A stretch of DNA of 64,000 nucleotides from Candidatus Babeliales bacterium (GCA_036260945.1 DATALT010000002.1:658638-722637), one strand, 5' to 3'. Counted from the stretch's first letter, positions 9,953 through 19,290 are shown. Program-made: numbers and translations. Notes: generated by a model from the letters alone, not told the origin.

Positions 9953-11046
9953 CGTTCTAGCAGCACCGCGTTTTCTTTTTGCCAATGAAGAAATACTTCA
10001 TGGCCATAATCAATAACTTCTCGCGCAAAATGTTCTTCGTTCTGTTCAAATACTTGCATCAAATAATCATTTGCTAAGCGAACGTTATATTGCGTGGAAC
10101 GACCATGATACACAATAGATTCTACGATTCCTTTAACTTGATTTGCAAATCCTTGCACCGATTGCTTTGCGATTAAAATTTTTTCAGGCCGAACGCTCAT
10201 ATATGCTTTTCTACCGGAAACCATCCAATCTTTTTTTTCAGGAACAAACATACGAACGATCGCCAATTGATCGACATCCATGAGCACTTCCTGCCCATTA
10301 ATGGCTTCAAGCTTACCTTGTAAAAGATTTGTCGTGCCTACAAATTTTGCAACGAAAGTAGAAACAGGAAACTCATAAATTTCTTTTGGTGTTCCTATTT
10401 GCTCGATTGCTCCATCATGATTCATAATTGCCATTTGATCTGCCACGGTGAGCGCTTCAAACTGATCGTGAGTTACGTACACAAACGTGGTTTGTAAATT
10501 GCTTTGCAGCTCAATGAGCTCAAGAAGCATTTTTTCTCGTAATTTTAAATCGAGCGCTGCAAGCGGTTCATCAAGCAAAAGAACATCTGGTTGATTAATC
10601 ACTGCGCGCGCAAGCGCTACGCGCTGTTTTTGCCCACCAGAAAGCTGATGAATAGATTTGAACATGTGTTGCTCAAGATGCACACTGTTGAGCATCTTGA
10701 TAACGCGTTGTTCGATAATTTCGGGTGAAACACCCTTTATTCGCTGGCTATAAGCCACGTTATCAAAAACATTCAAGTGAGGGAAAAGAGCATAGTTTTG
10801 AAATACCGTATTTATCCTGCGTTTATTGATCGGCGCGTGAGTAATCTCTTGATCGCCTAAAAAAATATGCCCATTATCAACCGATTCAAAACCGGCAATG
10901 AGGCGCAAAATAGTTGTTTTTCCGCAACCGCTTGGCCCTAAAAGAGCAAAGAATTGACCTGAAGGAATCGTTAAATTCAAATCCTCAAGAATTGCCTGCC
11001 CATCGTACGTTTTTTTTATATTTTCGAGCCTAATGCTCTTTGTCAT
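9949..11046 (-). CDS. potA: Spermidine/putrescine ABC transporter ATPase PotA
   Basis: 365-aa ATPase. Walker A GPSGCGKT lies at residues 37-44, Q-loop VFQNYALFPH at about 81-90, signature LSGGQ at 135-139, Walker B DVLLLDEP at 154-161 and switch His193. A C-terminal TOBE-like beta domain follows (SVRPEKILI). The start MTKSIRLENI (11046) overlaps the stop of the preceding membrane-protein gene by ATGA. The longer in-frame extension upstream lies inside that gene and has no ABC homology, so I excluded it. It powers polyamine uptake, useful to an organism that takes polyamines from a host. Confidence 0.95.
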   Translation of the reverse strand: MTKSIRLENIKKTYDGQAILEDLNLTIPSGQFFALLGPSGCGKTTILRLIAGFESVDNGHIFLGDQEITHAPINKRRINTVFQNYALFPHLNVFDNVAYSQRIKGVSPEIIEQRVIKMLNSVHLEQHMFKSIHQLSGGQKQRVALARAVINQPDVLLLDEPLAALDLKLREKMLLELIELQSNLQTTFVYVTHDQFEALTVADQMAIMNHDGAIEQIGTPKEIYEFPVSTFVAKFVGTTNLLQGKLEAINGQEVLMDVDQLAIVRMFVPEKKDWMVSGRKAYMSVRPEKILIAKQSVQGFANQVKGIVESIVYHGRSTQYNVRLANDYLMQVFEQNEEHFAREVIDYGHEVFLHWQKENAVLLER

Positions 11047-11720
11047 GCTTTCTCCGACCGCGCAATCACGACTGGGATAATAATATCTGCAAGCGTGCAT
11101 GGTATCACAACTGCCATAATTAACAACACAAATAGAGGGCCCATGAATGGATACCAATTAGTAAACCCCTCAGAAACCATATAGAAAAGTGCTGCTAACG
11201 AACTGCAAAATATGTGCCCTATATGCGTGATCAAAGAATAAACTTTTTTTGAAGAGCCGTTTTTGCTAATTACTAATCCGTTTATAAGGCCGATTGATAA
11301 AAAAGGAATAACGTTGCGCAGTTCTGAGCCCCAACAAATATGCAGCCTCATCGAAACGCCCAATAATCTTCCCGCAACATACGGCAATAAAATATCTGAA
11401 AGTGTACAGAAAACTATAGCTGAACACATCGCAACTACAAAGCCGCGCATCATATTAGTTGAATAGCGCGAAAAAGTAATTAATGCACCAGATGCAGCAA
11501 AAGCTAAATGTACAAAGTGAAAACTATGAAAAAGCATATGCGTACCGCGGGAAGCTGTAGCAGCATCGCCACGCATAATACCAAAAAACTCAACTAAACT
11601 GAGCACTAAAATCCCGACCGCTACCGAAAAAATTGCGTACGGAAAATGGCACATCAATTCGTCCATTAACGATCCTGTATGATGCTCGTGAAGCCCGCAT
11701 CCTTTTGAATGATCTTCCAT
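11043..11720 (-). CDS. Unknown His-rich polytopic membrane protein leading the pot operon
   Basis: 225 aa with about six hydrophobic helices. A short N-terminal tail (HSKGCGLHEHH) and a membrane-proximal cluster HMLFHSFHFVH concentrate histidines, and Asp and Pro residues lie within helices (TLSDILLPYVAG and TLADIIIPVVIA form an internal repeat). Its stop codon overlaps the potA start by 4 nt, so it is probably co-transcribed and coupled with the polyamine transporter. The repeat suggests two related halves, as in small transporters. I do not recognise a family; a metal- or polyamine-linked membrane role is speculation. Confidence 0.75.
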   Translation of the reverse strand: MEDHSKGCGLHEHHTGSLMDELMCHFPYAIFSVAVGILVLSLVEFFGIMRGDAATASRGTHMLFHSFHFVHLAFAASGALITFSRYSTNMMRGFVVAMCSAIVFCTLSDILLPYVAGRLLGVSMRLHICWGSELRNVIPFLSIGLINGLVISKNGSSKKVYSLITHIGHIFCSSLAALFYMVSEGFTNWYPFMGPLFVLLIMAVVIPCTLADIIIPVVIARSEKA

Positions 11721-11816
11721 TTTATTTTAAACCTTTATTTTTCAATTAAAAAGCAGAGAAAACCCTGAGACTTACACTATAAATCTTTTTTGGAAATTAA
11801 TCAAAAATTGAATAGT

Positions 11817-11850
11817 AAAAAAGAGCCTGGTTTGACCTAGGCTCTTTTTA
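11817..11850 (-). terminator. Rho-independent terminator
   Basis: AAAAAGAGCCT pairs with AGGCTCTTTTT around a 10-nt loop. It lies about 23 nt after the stop of the 11873-12631 gene and is bidirectional in form because A-run and T-run flank the stem. Confidence 0.8.
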
Positions 11851-11872
11851 TAGTTTTTGCATGAAAATAAGG

Positions 11873-12631
11873 CTATTTTTTGTGCCACCATGTTAGGTAC
11901 GCTGCAAAACCCAAGGCGGTAGCAACAGAGCCAATCCCTGCAGCCATCATGGCTTTTTTAGTGAATATTCGCGCATTCATCATATTTTGGTGTGCGAGTT
12001 GATTTTGCAGCTTTGTTATCTGTTCGCCTTGGTTTTTTAATTTTGCTTCGCATTTTGCATGTTCGCTTTTAAGGGTGTCATTAATGTTGATAAGCTGCTG
12101 CAACTGCTGTTCATATTGCTCATTCTTATTTGCTGAGTGGCGTCGTAAACTTTCATTACGTACGTTTTTTGCATAAAGCTGTATATAGGTTTCATTCAAA
12201 GGATCTATACAATTGTAGTCTAATACTCTTTTTTCATATGCCATCATGCCTTCAAGCAAAGCACTATGGTCTTTTCGCGGTACTAGTAAATACATCCCTG
12301 AGTTATAAGGTACGACGGTTACTGAATTGAGAGGCATAATCAAATCAAAGACGCGCACATGCTCAACCAATAAATCAAGAAATCCGCCCTTTTCATCAAC
12401 TCGCAAAAGCTTATGATCCGGATATGTTTTCAGCGTGTCGCCGATGCTTTTGGGAGAAAGTGGAGTAGCATCAACGCTTTCCTTTGAGCTTTTAAGCTTT
12501 TCAATCATTGCTAGGAATTGTCGTGCTGGCGAGGGCGCGTCTTTTCGAGGCAAAATAGGAGATTCCATCCCCAAGAGCTCTTTTGAACAAATGCTTAGCA
12601 TTATCAAACTAATAAAAGCTGTTTTCTTCAT
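11873..12631 (-). CDS. Exported coiled-coil protein with C-terminal membrane anchor (252 aa)
   Basis: It has a signal peptide (KKTAFISLIMLSICSKELLG), then a globular part of about 100 residues containing VTVVPYNSGMYLLV. Next come about 60 residues of heptad-like coiled coil (YEQQLQQLININDTLKSEHA) and a C-terminal helix (GIGSVATALGFAAYLTWW) ending in HKK. AAAAGGAG lies 5 nt before the ATG at 12631, which decides this start over an earlier in-frame ATG. The 12746-13798 protein has the same layout and a matching VP..SG.YL.V block, so the two are paralogues. Function unknown. Confidence 0.75.
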   Translation of the reverse strand: MKKTAFISLIMLSICSKELLGMESPILPRKDAPSPARQFLAMIEKLKSSKESVDATPLSPKSIGDTLKTYPDHKLLRVDEKGGFLDLLVEHVRVFDLIMPLNSVTVVPYNSGMYLLVPRKDHSALLEGMMAYEKRVLDYNCIDPLNETYIQLYAKNVRNESLRRHSANKNEQYEQQLQQLININDTLKSEHAKCEAKLKNQGEQITKLQNQLAHQNMMNARIFTKKAMMAAGIGSVATALGFAAYLTWWHKK

Positions 12632-12690
12632 ACCCACTCCTTTTGAACCATTCATTTTTAGAATAGCCTTAAAGGTGATCGATTTAAAAT

Positions 12691-12722
12691 AAAAAGAGCC
12701 CGAATGCGATCGAGCTCTTTTT
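12691..12722 (-). terminator. Rho-independent terminator
   Basis: AAAAAGAGC pairs with GCTCTTTTT, just after the 12746-13798 gene. The outer stem is nearly identical to the terminator at 11817, consistent with duplication of gene plus terminator. Confidence 0.75.
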
Positions 12723-12745
12723 CAAATGCTTTAATAAGATAACGT

Positions 12746-13798
12746 TTATGCTTTGTTCATATACCAGTTATAAGCAGCTTTTAAGCCGGTATAACTTGCT
12801 AATGCAACAGCGCCACCCACAAAATATTTTCTCCAAGAGTTTTTTTCAGCTTGAAGTAGCCCACTAATTGTGGACACTTCACTCTCAAGAAGTTCTTTCT
12901 TATTCTTGTAATACTCAAGAAGTGGAAACGTTAGGGTTAATTGTTTGACACCTTTTTTAAGTTCGCCATTTTCATCTGCAAGCTGGGTCAGCTTCCCTGT
13001 CGATTCAAGAACCTTTGCTGACAATTTTTCATTAGTGCTTTTTAATTCTTGTATTTGATTTTCGTTCTCATGGATTTTCTTGCGAAGCTCCTCAGATGCG
13101 ATATGCAATTCTCTCGCTTGATGCTCAGCCTTTTTATCTGCTTCACTTCCATTTGAATGCCCATTCGCATGGCCATTCTTATTTGAATACTGCAGGTTTG
13201 CGTTTTGCTTTGAGAGCTCCGAAAGTTGTTGGGCCATCTTTTCTTTCTCTGTCGACAGCTCAAAAATTCTTGAATCAATATCAGCACTGTTAAAACTGCG
13301 GCTGCGGTTATGCGTAGAATTCTTCTTCGATTTTTCAATCACTTGAGCGATTTTTTTGAATTCCTCGTAGCTTTTTTTTCCAACTTGCAAATAAATTTGA
13401 CCGCCCAATGCAGGTACTAGCTTTATCTGCGCCCTGCTCATGGCAGCAATCATTCTCGCTGCATTCGCATAATGATAAAGCCTCTGAAATTCACCTGTAG
13501 GGTTTTTTTCTGAGTCAAAGGTTGCCTGAATCAAAATTTTATCTTCACCACTCGCAGGCGCATTGACCGACTCCACTCCTGGTTTATAAAATTCTTTTGC
13601 TTTATCCAAAGCTGTTTTAAACACAATAGCTCCATCTGCATTTTTTTTTACCATGTCGGCTATATGGTTGTTTGCATATCCACATTGCTCTTTCATTACT
13701 TCATGTTCAGTTTTTTTTGGTGAATTATCCATGCCAAATATCGAACCAGTAATCGCAGCTATAGCTGCCACAAATATAATTTTTTCTATTTTCTTCAT
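12746..13798 (-). CDS. Exported coiled-coil protein with C-terminal membrane anchor (350 aa)
   Basis: It has a signal peptide (KIIFVAAIAAITGSIFG), an N-terminal globular region to about residue 150 with KLVPALGGQIYLQVGKKSYE, and a Ser/Asn-rich linker (STHNRSRSFNSAD). A long coiled coil spans about residues 175-310, and a C-terminal hydrophobic helix (YFVGGAVALASYTGLKAAYN) follows. It is a longer paralogue of the neighbouring 11873-12631 protein, differing mainly in coiled-coil length. The start site is weak (GGATGTGA). The architecture suggests an inner-membrane-anchored periplasmic rod; function unknown. Confidence 0.75.
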   Translation of the reverse strand: MKKIEKIIFVAAIAAITGSIFGMDNSPKKTEHEVMKEQCGYANNHIADMVKKNADGAIVFKTALDKAKEFYKPGVESVNAPASGEDKILIQATFDSEKNPTGEFQRLYHYANAARMIAAMSRAQIKLVPALGGQIYLQVGKKSYEEFKKIAQVIEKSKKNSTHNRSRSFNSADIDSRIFELSTEKEKMAQQLSELSKQNANLQYSNKNGHANGHSNGSEADKKAEHQARELHIASEELRKKIHENENQIQELKSTNEKLSAKVLESTGKLTQLADENGELKKGVKQLTLTFPLLEYYKNKKELLESEVSTISGLLQAEKNSWRKYFVGGAVALASYTGLKAAYNWYMNKA

Positions 13799-13925
13799 AA
13801 AATCACATCCATAGTTTTATAGATTAAATAATCACTTATAGAATGCCCAAAATTAAATAACTTGTCAAATAGAAATTATTGCAAATGGGCCATTTTTATA
13901 GGCCACCAGAAAGAAAAACTAACTC

Positions 13926-16799
13926 CTAAAACGCGTGGCCCAGCGTAAACCAAGCAGCGTAAGAATTTTCTTCAGGATCCCGTTTGCGCCACTTCCAGCC
14001 AATATCAAAACGCAAAGGGCCGATAGGGGTTAAATACCGCAAGCCAAATCCGGTTGATCCTAAAAGAGAGTTGCTATCGATCGCGGTTAACGGCGCATCA
14101 GAGACTAAAATGCCAATATCCTCAAAAATCGCCCCCCAAAGCCGTTCCATAATTGGTATCGGAAATCGCACTTCTAAGTTTGCGTTAAAAACAAAGCGTC
14201 CACCTTGCGGCACTAAGCACTCTTTTCCTTTTTCATCAATAAAAACCCCAAGTGGCGGCGCAAAATCTGGCAAATATCCCCTGAGCGACATTTCTCCACC
14301 CAAATAAAAGCGGTCGATGGGCATGATCGTTGCAAAATGATGGGCAAAAATATTTCCGACTCGAACATGCAAACCAAAAATCGTATGCCACACCGGAAAG
14401 AAGAGTGATTGATCGAGTAATATTTTTAAAAAGGGCACGCCATTCTTATTAAATGGTGCCATACCTTTACATGAAACGACGGTGAGCGATCCAAACCGCG
14501 GATTTGCTTTGTTATCAAGCTCATCAATAAATAGATTTGGCTCAATATAAGCGTACGGAGCTTTCTTATCAATCAAAACTGGTTCAAAATTAATCGCCCG
14601 AGCTAAATCTACCGATAAATGATTTGTTTCAAGAAGCTCAAAGCCTGCATTTATGCCCCATTCTCTTTTATCAGCTTTATAGCTTAATCCGATCAGGCCA
14701 CCTTGCTGCCGCGCTTGATAAAGTGGTTTTGCAGATCCCAAGATAATCGGCTGCATATAGGTACTGTTGTACCCTTTCAAAATTAAATTAATGGGAAATC
14801 CTAAAAACCATGGTCGCTTATAAATGCCTGAAACGTTTCTATAGAAACGAGTAACATCAATATCAAGCCGCATACTATCTGCATAATTGAACGGATTTTT
14901 AATCAGCAATGATCCGCCTAGTTTATACGTAGTGCCATTGCGAAACGCGAAATTTCTGCTGACTTGCTGAAATCCTGCACGAACCCGCACCTCATAGGGA
15001 TCATCGTGCACTAATTTTAAAATTACCGCTTTTTCATTATCACATTCTTGCGAACTATCGCCATGTGCATAAATAGTTTCGAAAACATCTAGATCTCGTA
15101 ATTTTAGAAAAGATTCGCGCACGCGTTCTTTATTCCACCAATCTCCATCGTGATAGCTGAGATTTTTTTCTATAAGCGAAAATGGCAAATGGGTGGCTCC
15201 CTGCAAAATCGTTTTGCCAAATTTGAATCGCTTTCCAGGAGAAACATGCCAAATAATTTCTACGCATTCATTATTCTGTAAAATTTCTGCTTTTAATTGA
15301 GCATAGAGATAACCGCGCGATTGAAAATAATTGAGAAGAGTTTTTTTGTGATCATTTAATTTATCGAAGGTAAAAAGATCATTCTTGCTCTCTTTATGCA
15401 AAAGAACTGCTGCATACTCTTCATCATCATTGCAGACACCTTCGATCGCTATTTTTTCAATTGTTTTATGATTTCCTTCATAAACAGTCAATTCCAAAAT
15501 GTATTCATGCGCGTTTGCTGCGGGTACAAATTGCTCTCTTTCAATTTTTGCATCCACAAATCCTTGTTGATGATACCACTTTAAGAGTTGAGCGATTTGA
15601 TTTTTCAGACTTTCCAAATCAACGTGTTTCTTTTTTTTATACGCTTTGAAAAATTTCTTAGAAAGCCATGTTTCGTCTATTGAAGTTAGCCCGCGCACGA
15701 TAATTGAACATATTTGAGCACGCGGCCCCTCGTTGACTAAAAAAAAATACTTATTGTTCTCTTGCTCGATTTCAATACGAACTTCCCAAAAACCTTTTGA
15801 GTGATATCGTTCTATTATTTCCTCAGATATAATCGAGAGCGGCACCATATCAGCAGCTCTTCCAAAACTAAGGCAATGATCTATCAACTCTTTTTTTGAA
15901 AAAAACTGATTCCCAAAAAAAATAAATCTGCGCTGATTGGCCACATTTAAATGAAATGCCAAGTTGATTGTACAACTATCTGTATCTATAGTTTTGCGTA
16001 ACTCAATGCGAGGATTTAAATATCCTTTTTTTGCTAAGTATTCTCGTATTTTTTGTGTTTCATTATTAAGAAGTTGCTGGCTGCATACGGCACGCAAAAG
16101 TTTTTTAGCGCATCGTTCTTCAATCTTATGAGCCATCATTCGATGCTCATCATCTACCGCTTCCTGATCAAACTTGATCGACAACGCCTCTATGGTGAAT
16201 GGCGCACCCGGCACAATTGATACGGTCGGTGTTACTAATTTTGATCTATGATCATAGGTATGATAACTACTGACGGTTGCATTAATATAACCATCCGCAA
16301 CTAAAGCTTCCTTAATAATGTTTATAAAATGGTGATGACGCTGAATATCAAATTGTTCGCCCTGTTCCATTCCATAAAGATGGCGATATGCCTCTTTACC
16401 AAAAAAAACGCCATCGAACTTAACTTTGTGAAACGTCCAAAACCCAACTAATTTAAAATGGATTCGAAAACTTGTTCGATCAACATTTTGAAAAAAAAGA
16501 TCTATTGTTTCGAATTTATTTTTTTTCTTTAGATAGGAAAGTGCACGCTTAACCTGCATAAGAGAAAGATCGGTGCCACTTTTAATATCAACTAAATAAT
16601 CAAACTCATTCTGGCTAAAAAAAACATCCGACTCGTACGTGATCGATTCTACTTTTAATTTTTCAGGAAATTTTTCTTCCAATTCTTGAAATAGTAAATC
16701 CCCAGATCGCACGACAGTAACATCAAAATCCGATTGGGCAGAAAGCGCCACGAAAAAAAAGATAATAGAATTAAAAAACAAAACACGGCAGTATAACAC
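13926..16799 (-). CDS. Omp85-family outer-membrane assembly protein with extended POTRA array (BamA/TamA type)
   Basis: 957 aa with a signal peptide (VLFFNSIIFFFVALSAQS). About 550 residues follow that hold roughly six POTRA-like repeats, each with a helix ending in a KGY/DGY/QGF turn (for example YLAKKGYLNPRIELRK, YHQQGFVDAKIE, YFQSRGYLYAQLK). A C-terminal barrel of about 390 residues follows. The barrel contains the family's hallmark loop as GGEMSLRGY at about 834-842 and ends GHAF with terminal Phe. It would insert beta-barrel proteins into the outer membrane, the likely clients including the barrels in this window. The start is GTG at 16799 with AGGAAA upstream. It is probably the BamA of the cell, but a second Omp85 elsewhere cannot be excluded. 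Confidence 0.88.
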   Translation of the reverse strand: MLYCRVLFFNSIIFFFVALSAQSDFDVTVVRSGDLLFQELEEKFPEKLKVESITYESDVFFSQNEFDYLVDIKSGTDLSLMQVKRALSYLKKKNKFETIDLFFQNVDRTSFRIHFKLVGFWTFHKVKFDGVFFGKEAYRHLYGMEQGEQFDIQRHHHFINIIKEALVADGYINATVSSYHTYDHRSKLVTPTVSIVPGAPFTIEALSIKFDQEAVDDEHRMMAHKIEERCAKKLLRAVCSQQLLNNETQKIREYLAKKGYLNPRIELRKTIDTDSCTINLAFHLNVANQRRFIFFGNQFFSKKELIDHCLSFGRAADMVPLSIISEEIIERYHSKGFWEVRIEIEQENNKYFFLVNEGPRAQICSIIVRGLTSIDETWLSKKFFKAYKKKKHVDLESLKNQIAQLLKWYHQQGFVDAKIEREQFVPAANAHEYILELTVYEGNHKTIEKIAIEGVCNDDEEYAAVLLHKESKNDLFTFDKLNDHKKTLLNYFQSRGYLYAQLKAEILQNNECVEIIWHVSPGKRFKFGKTILQGATHLPFSLIEKNLSYHDGDWWNKERVRESFLKLRDLDVFETIYAHGDSSQECDNEKAVILKLVHDDPYEVRVRAGFQQVSRNFAFRNGTTYKLGGSLLIKNPFNYADSMRLDIDVTRFYRNVSGIYKRPWFLGFPINLILKGYNSTYMQPIILGSAKPLYQARQQGGLIGLSYKADKREWGINAGFELLETNHLSVDLARAINFEPVLIDKKAPYAYIEPNLFIDELDNKANPRFGSLTVVSCKGMAPFNKNGVPFLKILLDQSLFFPVWHTIFGLHVRVGNIFAHHFATIMPIDRFYLGGEMSLRGYLPDFAPPLGVFIDEKGKECLVPQGGRFVFNANLEVRFPIPIMERLWGAIFEDIGILVSDAPLTAIDSNSLLGSTGFGLRYLTPIGPLRFDIGWKWRKRDPEENSYAAWFTLGHAF

Positions 16800-16869
16800 A
16801 GCTTTCCTAGAGCTTTTCCTCGATGCAATTAGCTTATCATAATGAGCTACGATTGGTAGAAAACTCTCT

Positions 16870-16899
16870 GCTATACTCTTTGCTAGCTTATAAAAACAA
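16870..16899 (-). promoter_or_regulatory. Possible sigma-70-type promoter for the Omp85 gene
   Basis: On the minus strand TTGTTT, an 18-nt spacer and TATAGC lie about 70 nt before the GTG start. Both boxes are imperfect. Confidence 0.35.
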
Positions 16900-17036
16900 T
16901 TCGAGCGCGCAATTTTCTGATGAAAAGTAGTAAATAGGGAAAATAGATTCGATCATGTACAACTGAAAAAAAGTGAACCATGAATGATTAAGGGAATTGG
17001 ATTTGGCAGGCCTTATAACGAGCCTGCCACTAAAAC

Positions 17037-17321
17037 TTACTCAATAATCCGGAAAACTCCTCGATAGTCTTTCGACTTAATAAAGGGTTCAATTTGAATT
17101 CGATCAATACTTTTGTTTGCCGCCTCTTTATGCAACGTATCTATTAAATCTTGCAAATCGTCTTTTTGTCCGCATGCGATAACTGTTATCGTCGGCTCTG
17201 CGACACCCACTAAATGTGCCGTCCCTTCAATGGACAGTTCTCGAGCGCGTTGCGCCACGGTGGTCTGCAAAAATCCCTTGGGGACTTTTAAGACAAAGGT
17301 AATATGTAAACATTGCTTCAT
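17037..17321 (-). CDS. Acylphosphatase-like protein, catalytic residues apparently lost
   Basis: 94 aa. The length and the order of conserved blocks match acylphosphatase: an N-terminal strand (CLHITFVLKVPKGF), helix TTVAQRARELSIEG, strand ITVIACG, helix LQDLIDTLHKEA, and final strand GVFRIIE. In active enzymes the loop GxVQGVxFR supplies an Arg and GxVxN supplies an Asn. Here the loop reads VPKGFLQTT and the second site GTAHLVG, so both catalytic residues look replaced. AAGGAGA lies before ATG at 17321, which decides the start over an ATG 24 nt upstream. It may be a pseudoenzyme or small ligand-binding protein. Confidence 0.7.
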   Translation of the reverse strand: MKQCLHITFVLKVPKGFLQTTVAQRARELSIEGTAHLVGVAEPTITVIACGQKDDLQDLIDTLHKEAANKSIDRIQIEPFIKSKDYRGVFRIIE

Positions 17322-17546
17322 TATCGTCTCCTTCTTCCAGAGCAATCAACCGGTACTGCTCGGTCTATTTTTTTCGCAGCTCATAGGCACCCAAAACTCA
17401 CAAAATTAAGTGCAATAAATTTGAGAGGAACCTAACAAAAGGGAATTTCGAATGTCAAAGTAAATTGCTGCCAACTGGCAATGCTGGACTCGAAACACCA
17501 AGAACGGTACACTATTCTTAAAGATACGTATACTCAAGGAATGTCA

Positions 17547-18977
17547 ATGAAATCATCACCAGTGCGAGTGCGCTTTGCACCTTCTCCTACCGGCCTTATG
17601 CATCTTGGGAGTGTTCGCATTGCACTTTTTAATTTTCTGTTTGCCCGTCACTTCAATGGTACTTTTATTTTACGTATCGAAGACACGGACCTTGAGCGAA
17701 ATTTCGATCCAGGCGGCGCAATTATTATGGAAGATCTGGCATGGCTAGGACTTTCATATCAAGAAGGCCCTATTGTTGGTGGGCCCGACGCACCATATGA
17801 ACAATCAAAACGGGGTGCGGTTTATCAAGAAAAATTAACACAACTTATTCAAAAAAATTCCGTTTATCGTTGCTTTTGTACTGTTGAAGAATTAGATCGC
17901 AAACGAACGCGGCAAATAGCAAGTAAGCAGCCACCTCGCTACGATCGAACATGCTTAAAACTGACTCAAAAACAAATAGATGAAAATCTTTTAAATAATG
18001 TGCCTTTTATTTGGCGCTATCAAATACCTGCCGGCACTATACAGATTACCGATCTTTCACGCGGAAACGTTTCGTTTGATCTTTCTAATTTTTCAGATTT
18101 TCCTCTTACACGAGAAGATGGCAGTTTTACGTTCTTATTTGTTAACTGCGTTGACGACATTTTAATGAACATTTCTCACGTGATTCGCGGTGAAGATCAT
18201 CTTTCAAATACCGCAAATCAAGTCGTCCTTTATCATGCGCTTGATAAAGAAGTGCCGCTTTTCTGGCATATGCCAATTATTTGCAATCCGGAAGGGAAAA
18301 AACTTTCCAAGAGAGATTTCGGATTTTCTTTGCGCGATTTAAAGCAGGCAGGATTTTTGCCAGAAGCGATTTGTAATTATTTAGCAATTATCGGCGGTTC
18401 ATTTGAACAGGAAATAATGACGCTGACTGAACTTTCAAAAGCGATTGATTTTAAACATATTCATACTGCAAGCACGATAAAATATGATCTTGAAAAACTT
18501 CGCTGGATGAATCATCAATGGATTATGCGCATGGATAGTCCAACGCTCACCGATGCAATATTGCCTTTTTTGACAGCAACTTATCCGCAAGCCGCACACC
18601 TAAATCGCACAACAATTGAAAAATTAGTTTCATCAATTAGCAAAGAAATTCACACGCTCAAAGATGCACCCGCGGCGCTGCATTATTTTTTTGAAGCACC
18701 TTTAATTACTAAAGAAAAAATGCTTGAACATATTTCGCCAGAAAATTTAGAACTATGTTTAGCAATAATCGAAGAGAAAAAAAAGCTGTTAAGTAAGCCT
18801 GAAGAATTTATTAAAGAAGTAAAACAAGCTGCTTCAGAAAAAAATGTACCAACCAAAGCGCTCTTTGCAACTTTGCGTTTGTTCATTTCTGGATCTGCCC
18901 ACGGCGCATCGCTTCATGATATGATTACACTTCTTGGTGCCGACGAAATTACAAAACGATTGTCGGTAAAAATATAG
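17547..18977 (+). CDS. gltX: Glutamyl-tRNA synthetase
   Basis: 476-aa class I aminoacyl-tRNA synthetase that attaches glutamate to tRNA. The N-terminal FAPSPTGLMHLGS carries the HIGH-type signature at residues 19-22, the RIEDTD block follows, and the second signature is KLSKRD at about 252-257. A helical anticodon-binding domain completes the usual length. I chose ATG at 17547 because AAGGA lies 6 nt upstream; the in-frame ATG at 17541 sits directly on that site. No Gln-tRNA synthetase or amidotransferase is in the window, so discriminating or non-discriminating use is undecided. Confidence 0.96.
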   Translation: MKSSPVRVRFAPSPTGLMHLGSVRIALFNFLFARHFNGTFILRIEDTDLERNFDPGGAIIMEDLAWLGLSYQEGPIVGGPDAPYEQSKRGAVYQEKLTQLIQKNSVYRCFCTVEELDRKRTRQIASKQPPRYDRTCLKLTQKQIDENLLNNVPFIWRYQIPAGTIQITDLSRGNVSFDLSNFSDFPLTREDGSFTFLFVNCVDDILMNISHVIRGEDHLSNTANQVVLYHALDKEVPLFWHMPIICNPEGKKLSKRDFGFSLRDLKQAGFLPEAICNYLAIIGGSFEQEIMTLTELSKAIDFKHIHTASTIKYDLEKLRWMNHQWIMRMDSPTLTDAILPFLTATYPQAAHLNRTTIEKLVSSISKEIHTLKDAPAALHYFFEAPLITKEKMLEHISPENLELCLAIIEEKKKLLSKPEEFIKEVKQAASEKNVPTKALFATLRLFISGSAHGASLHDMITLLGADEITKRLSVKI

Positions 18978-18999
18978 TGAATTAAAGATGTATTGATGT

Positions 19000-19254
19000 T
19001 CAAACAACAGTATCTGCTTGCATCAAGCGATTCGGTAATTTGTTCAAATTACGTACGATCTCTTTTTGTTTAAATACTTCCATCAATTCAAGAAATGGCA
19101 CTTCGTTATCCACTGGAACAAAAAATTCAAAAACACTTTCTTGTTTATCGATCGTGCGTTCAAAAACTAAATGTTCATAGCTGCGCAGAATCGCAGCAAA
19201 CATCCAAACGCGAGAGCGTTCTATATGAGCTTGATAGTAAAAACAGTACGCCAT
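19000..19254 (-). CDS. Small conserved-looking cytoplasmic protein (84 aa)
   Basis: A compact alpha/beta protein without signal or membrane segment. It has a charged aromatic N-terminus (YYQAHIERSRVWMFAAILRS), a strand VFEFFVPVDNE and a C-terminal amphipathic helix ending in RNLNKLPNRL. It converges on gltX with only 22 nt between stop codons. The balanced composition and clear ATG support a real gene, but the start site is weak and I do not recognise the family with confidence. Confidence 0.6.
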   Translation of the reverse strand: MAYCFYYQAHIERSRVWMFAAILRSYEHLVFERTIDKQESVFEFFVPVDNEVPFLELMEVFKQKEIVRNLNKLPNRLMQADTVV

Positions 19255-19290
19255 GCAAAAAACCTGTTTAGGAGAAAAAAAATCACAACC

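Noticed and set aside
11047..11157. Longer N-terminus for PotA
   Set aside because: The extension lies inside the preceding membrane-protein gene in another frame and carries no ABC-transporter sequence; the ATGA overlap start is better.
17005..17028. Hairpin GGCAGGC/GCCTGCC after the acylphosphatase-like gene
   Set aside because: No T-run on either strand, so it is not a convincing intrinsic terminator.
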